The notes under the pieces were generated by a model. It ran no database searches, was not told the origin of the DNA, and saw nothing but the letters and a program-made list of their open reading frames with translations. Made by a program: the position numbers and the translations under genes. DNA of 5,039 nt, from assembly GCA_947452665.1 (NCBI GenBank), contig CANGEH010000190.1, forward strand, positions 1-5,039, written 5' to 3'. Source of the DNA: Caulobacteraceae bacterium (GTDB lineage Bacteria > Pseudomonadota > Alphaproteobacteria > Caulobacterales > Caulobacteraceae). Below are positions 4,807 through 5,039 of this stretch, piece after piece; position 1 is the stretch's first letter, and every line of letters begins with the position of its first letter.

Positions 4807-5039
4807 ATGGCCCTTTCGATTCGGTCTATTTTGGTTGGCATTGGCGGGCTTTGCCTCGTGGGCTGGGCCGTGGTGCCTATTCCGCCGCTGCCGGCAAAGG
4901 CCGCCATCGAAGCGCCCATGGATACCAGTGCCGTGATCGAGGAACTGACCGTGACCGGCATTCCGCCTGGACCGCCGCTGTGGCGGGTTAGGCGCGGCGA
5001 GTCCGAGGTCGTGATCTTGGGTGGCCTGACCCCCTTGCC
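4807..5039 (+). CDS. TraB/GumN-family protein, N-terminal fragment (3' end outside window)
   Basis: The frame is open to the right edge and gives 77 complete residues plus two bases. Residues 1 to about 32 look like a secretion signal or membrane anchor: basic R6, a hydrophobic core (8-23), then Pro-rich P-I-P-P-L-P-A-K-A. After a linker comes P-G-P-P-L-W-R-V-R-R-G-E (54-65) and E-V-V-I-L-G-G-L-T-P-L-P (67-78), the opening beta strands typical of TraB/GumN (PF01963) proteins in alphaproteobacteria. Members related to TIKI are metal-dependent proteases, but most bacterial ones have no known role. The usual first motif GxxH reads G72-G-L-T75 here, so the His is absent. Start: ATG 4807 was chosen because GGAA at 4797-4800 is 6 nt upstream; the in-frame ATG at 4801 has no spaced Shine-Dalgarno. 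It is transcribed divergently from yccF. The family call rests on a short segment. Confidence 0.75.
   Translation, partial: MALSIRSILVGIGGLCLVGWAVVPIPPLPAKAAIEAPMDTSAVIEELTVTGIPPGPPLWRVRRGESEVVILGGLTPL

Noticed and set aside
4602..4961. 119-codon minus-strand open frame across the intergenic region and the GumN start
   Set aside because: Its N-terminal half is antisense to the TraB/GumN coding frame and its C-terminal half is low-complexity translation of the AT-rich gap; the divergent-gene reading explains the region better.
4779..4991. 70-codon plus-strand open frame overlapping the GumN start
   Set aside because: It is in a different frame from the TraB/GumN coding sequence and reads as Arg/Gly/Ala-rich shadow.
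1..5039. Mobile elements, CRISPR, tRNA/rRNA or defence genes
   Set aside because: No transposase, integrase, direct-repeat array, tRNA cloverleaf or rRNA segment was recognised on either strand, and all genes are standard chromosomal families.

Overview
The window looks like ordinary chromosomal DNA from a GC-rich alphaproteobacterium, most likely of the order Caulobacterales. The main reason is the left end: the tail of a DivK-type response regulator is followed at once by a 454-residue PleD. This PleD carries its phosphoacceptor, metal-binding, active-site and c-di-GMP inhibition-site residues at the same residue numbers as Caulobacter crescentus PleD (D53, T83, K105, R178, D327, N335, R359/D362, E370, R390). 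The TatB and TatC sequences also look alphaproteobacterial. I cannot name a genus.

Layout, left to right. (1) 2-91 (+) is the C-terminus of divK, and 102-1466 (+) is pleD, the cell-cycle diguanylate cyclase. (2) 1467-1584 is a 118-nt gap with a long-spacer inverted repeat and a terminator-like hairpin. (3) 1585-3173 (+) is the complete twin-arginine translocase operon tatA-tatB-tatC; tatB and tatC overlap by one base, and tatA and tatB are separated by 60 nt that can form short hairpins. (4) 3189-3211 is a strong 9-bp hairpin between convergent transcription units. (5) 3229-4617 (-) is a leftward cluster, transcribed in the order yccF, arfB, lipoprotein cytochrome c. yccF and arfB are only 3 nt apart. 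The cytochrome c gene starts at a TTG codon with a clear Shine-Dalgarno. (6) 4618-4806 is an intergenic stretch, AT-rich over most of its length, between divergent genes and probably holding promoters for both. (7) 4807 to the right edge (+) is the N-terminus of a secreted TraB/GumN-family protein cut by the window end.

The genes fall into independent housekeeping modules: cell-cycle signalling (DivK and PleD, where PleD makes c-di-GMP after phosphorylation), export of folded proteins (TatABC), electron transfer (membrane-anchored cytochrome c), and rescue of stalled ribosomes (ArfB, co-transcribed with a small membrane protein of unknown role). Nothing suggests mobile DNA, phage, CRISPR, defence or biosynthetic islands, and I do not see a previously undescribed system. 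The points worth a second look are small: an enlarged first periplasmic loop in TatC, a glycine-only hinge in TatA, possible attenuating hairpins in the tat region, a Thr where the GumN family usually has His, and the hairpins and inverted repeats between genes.
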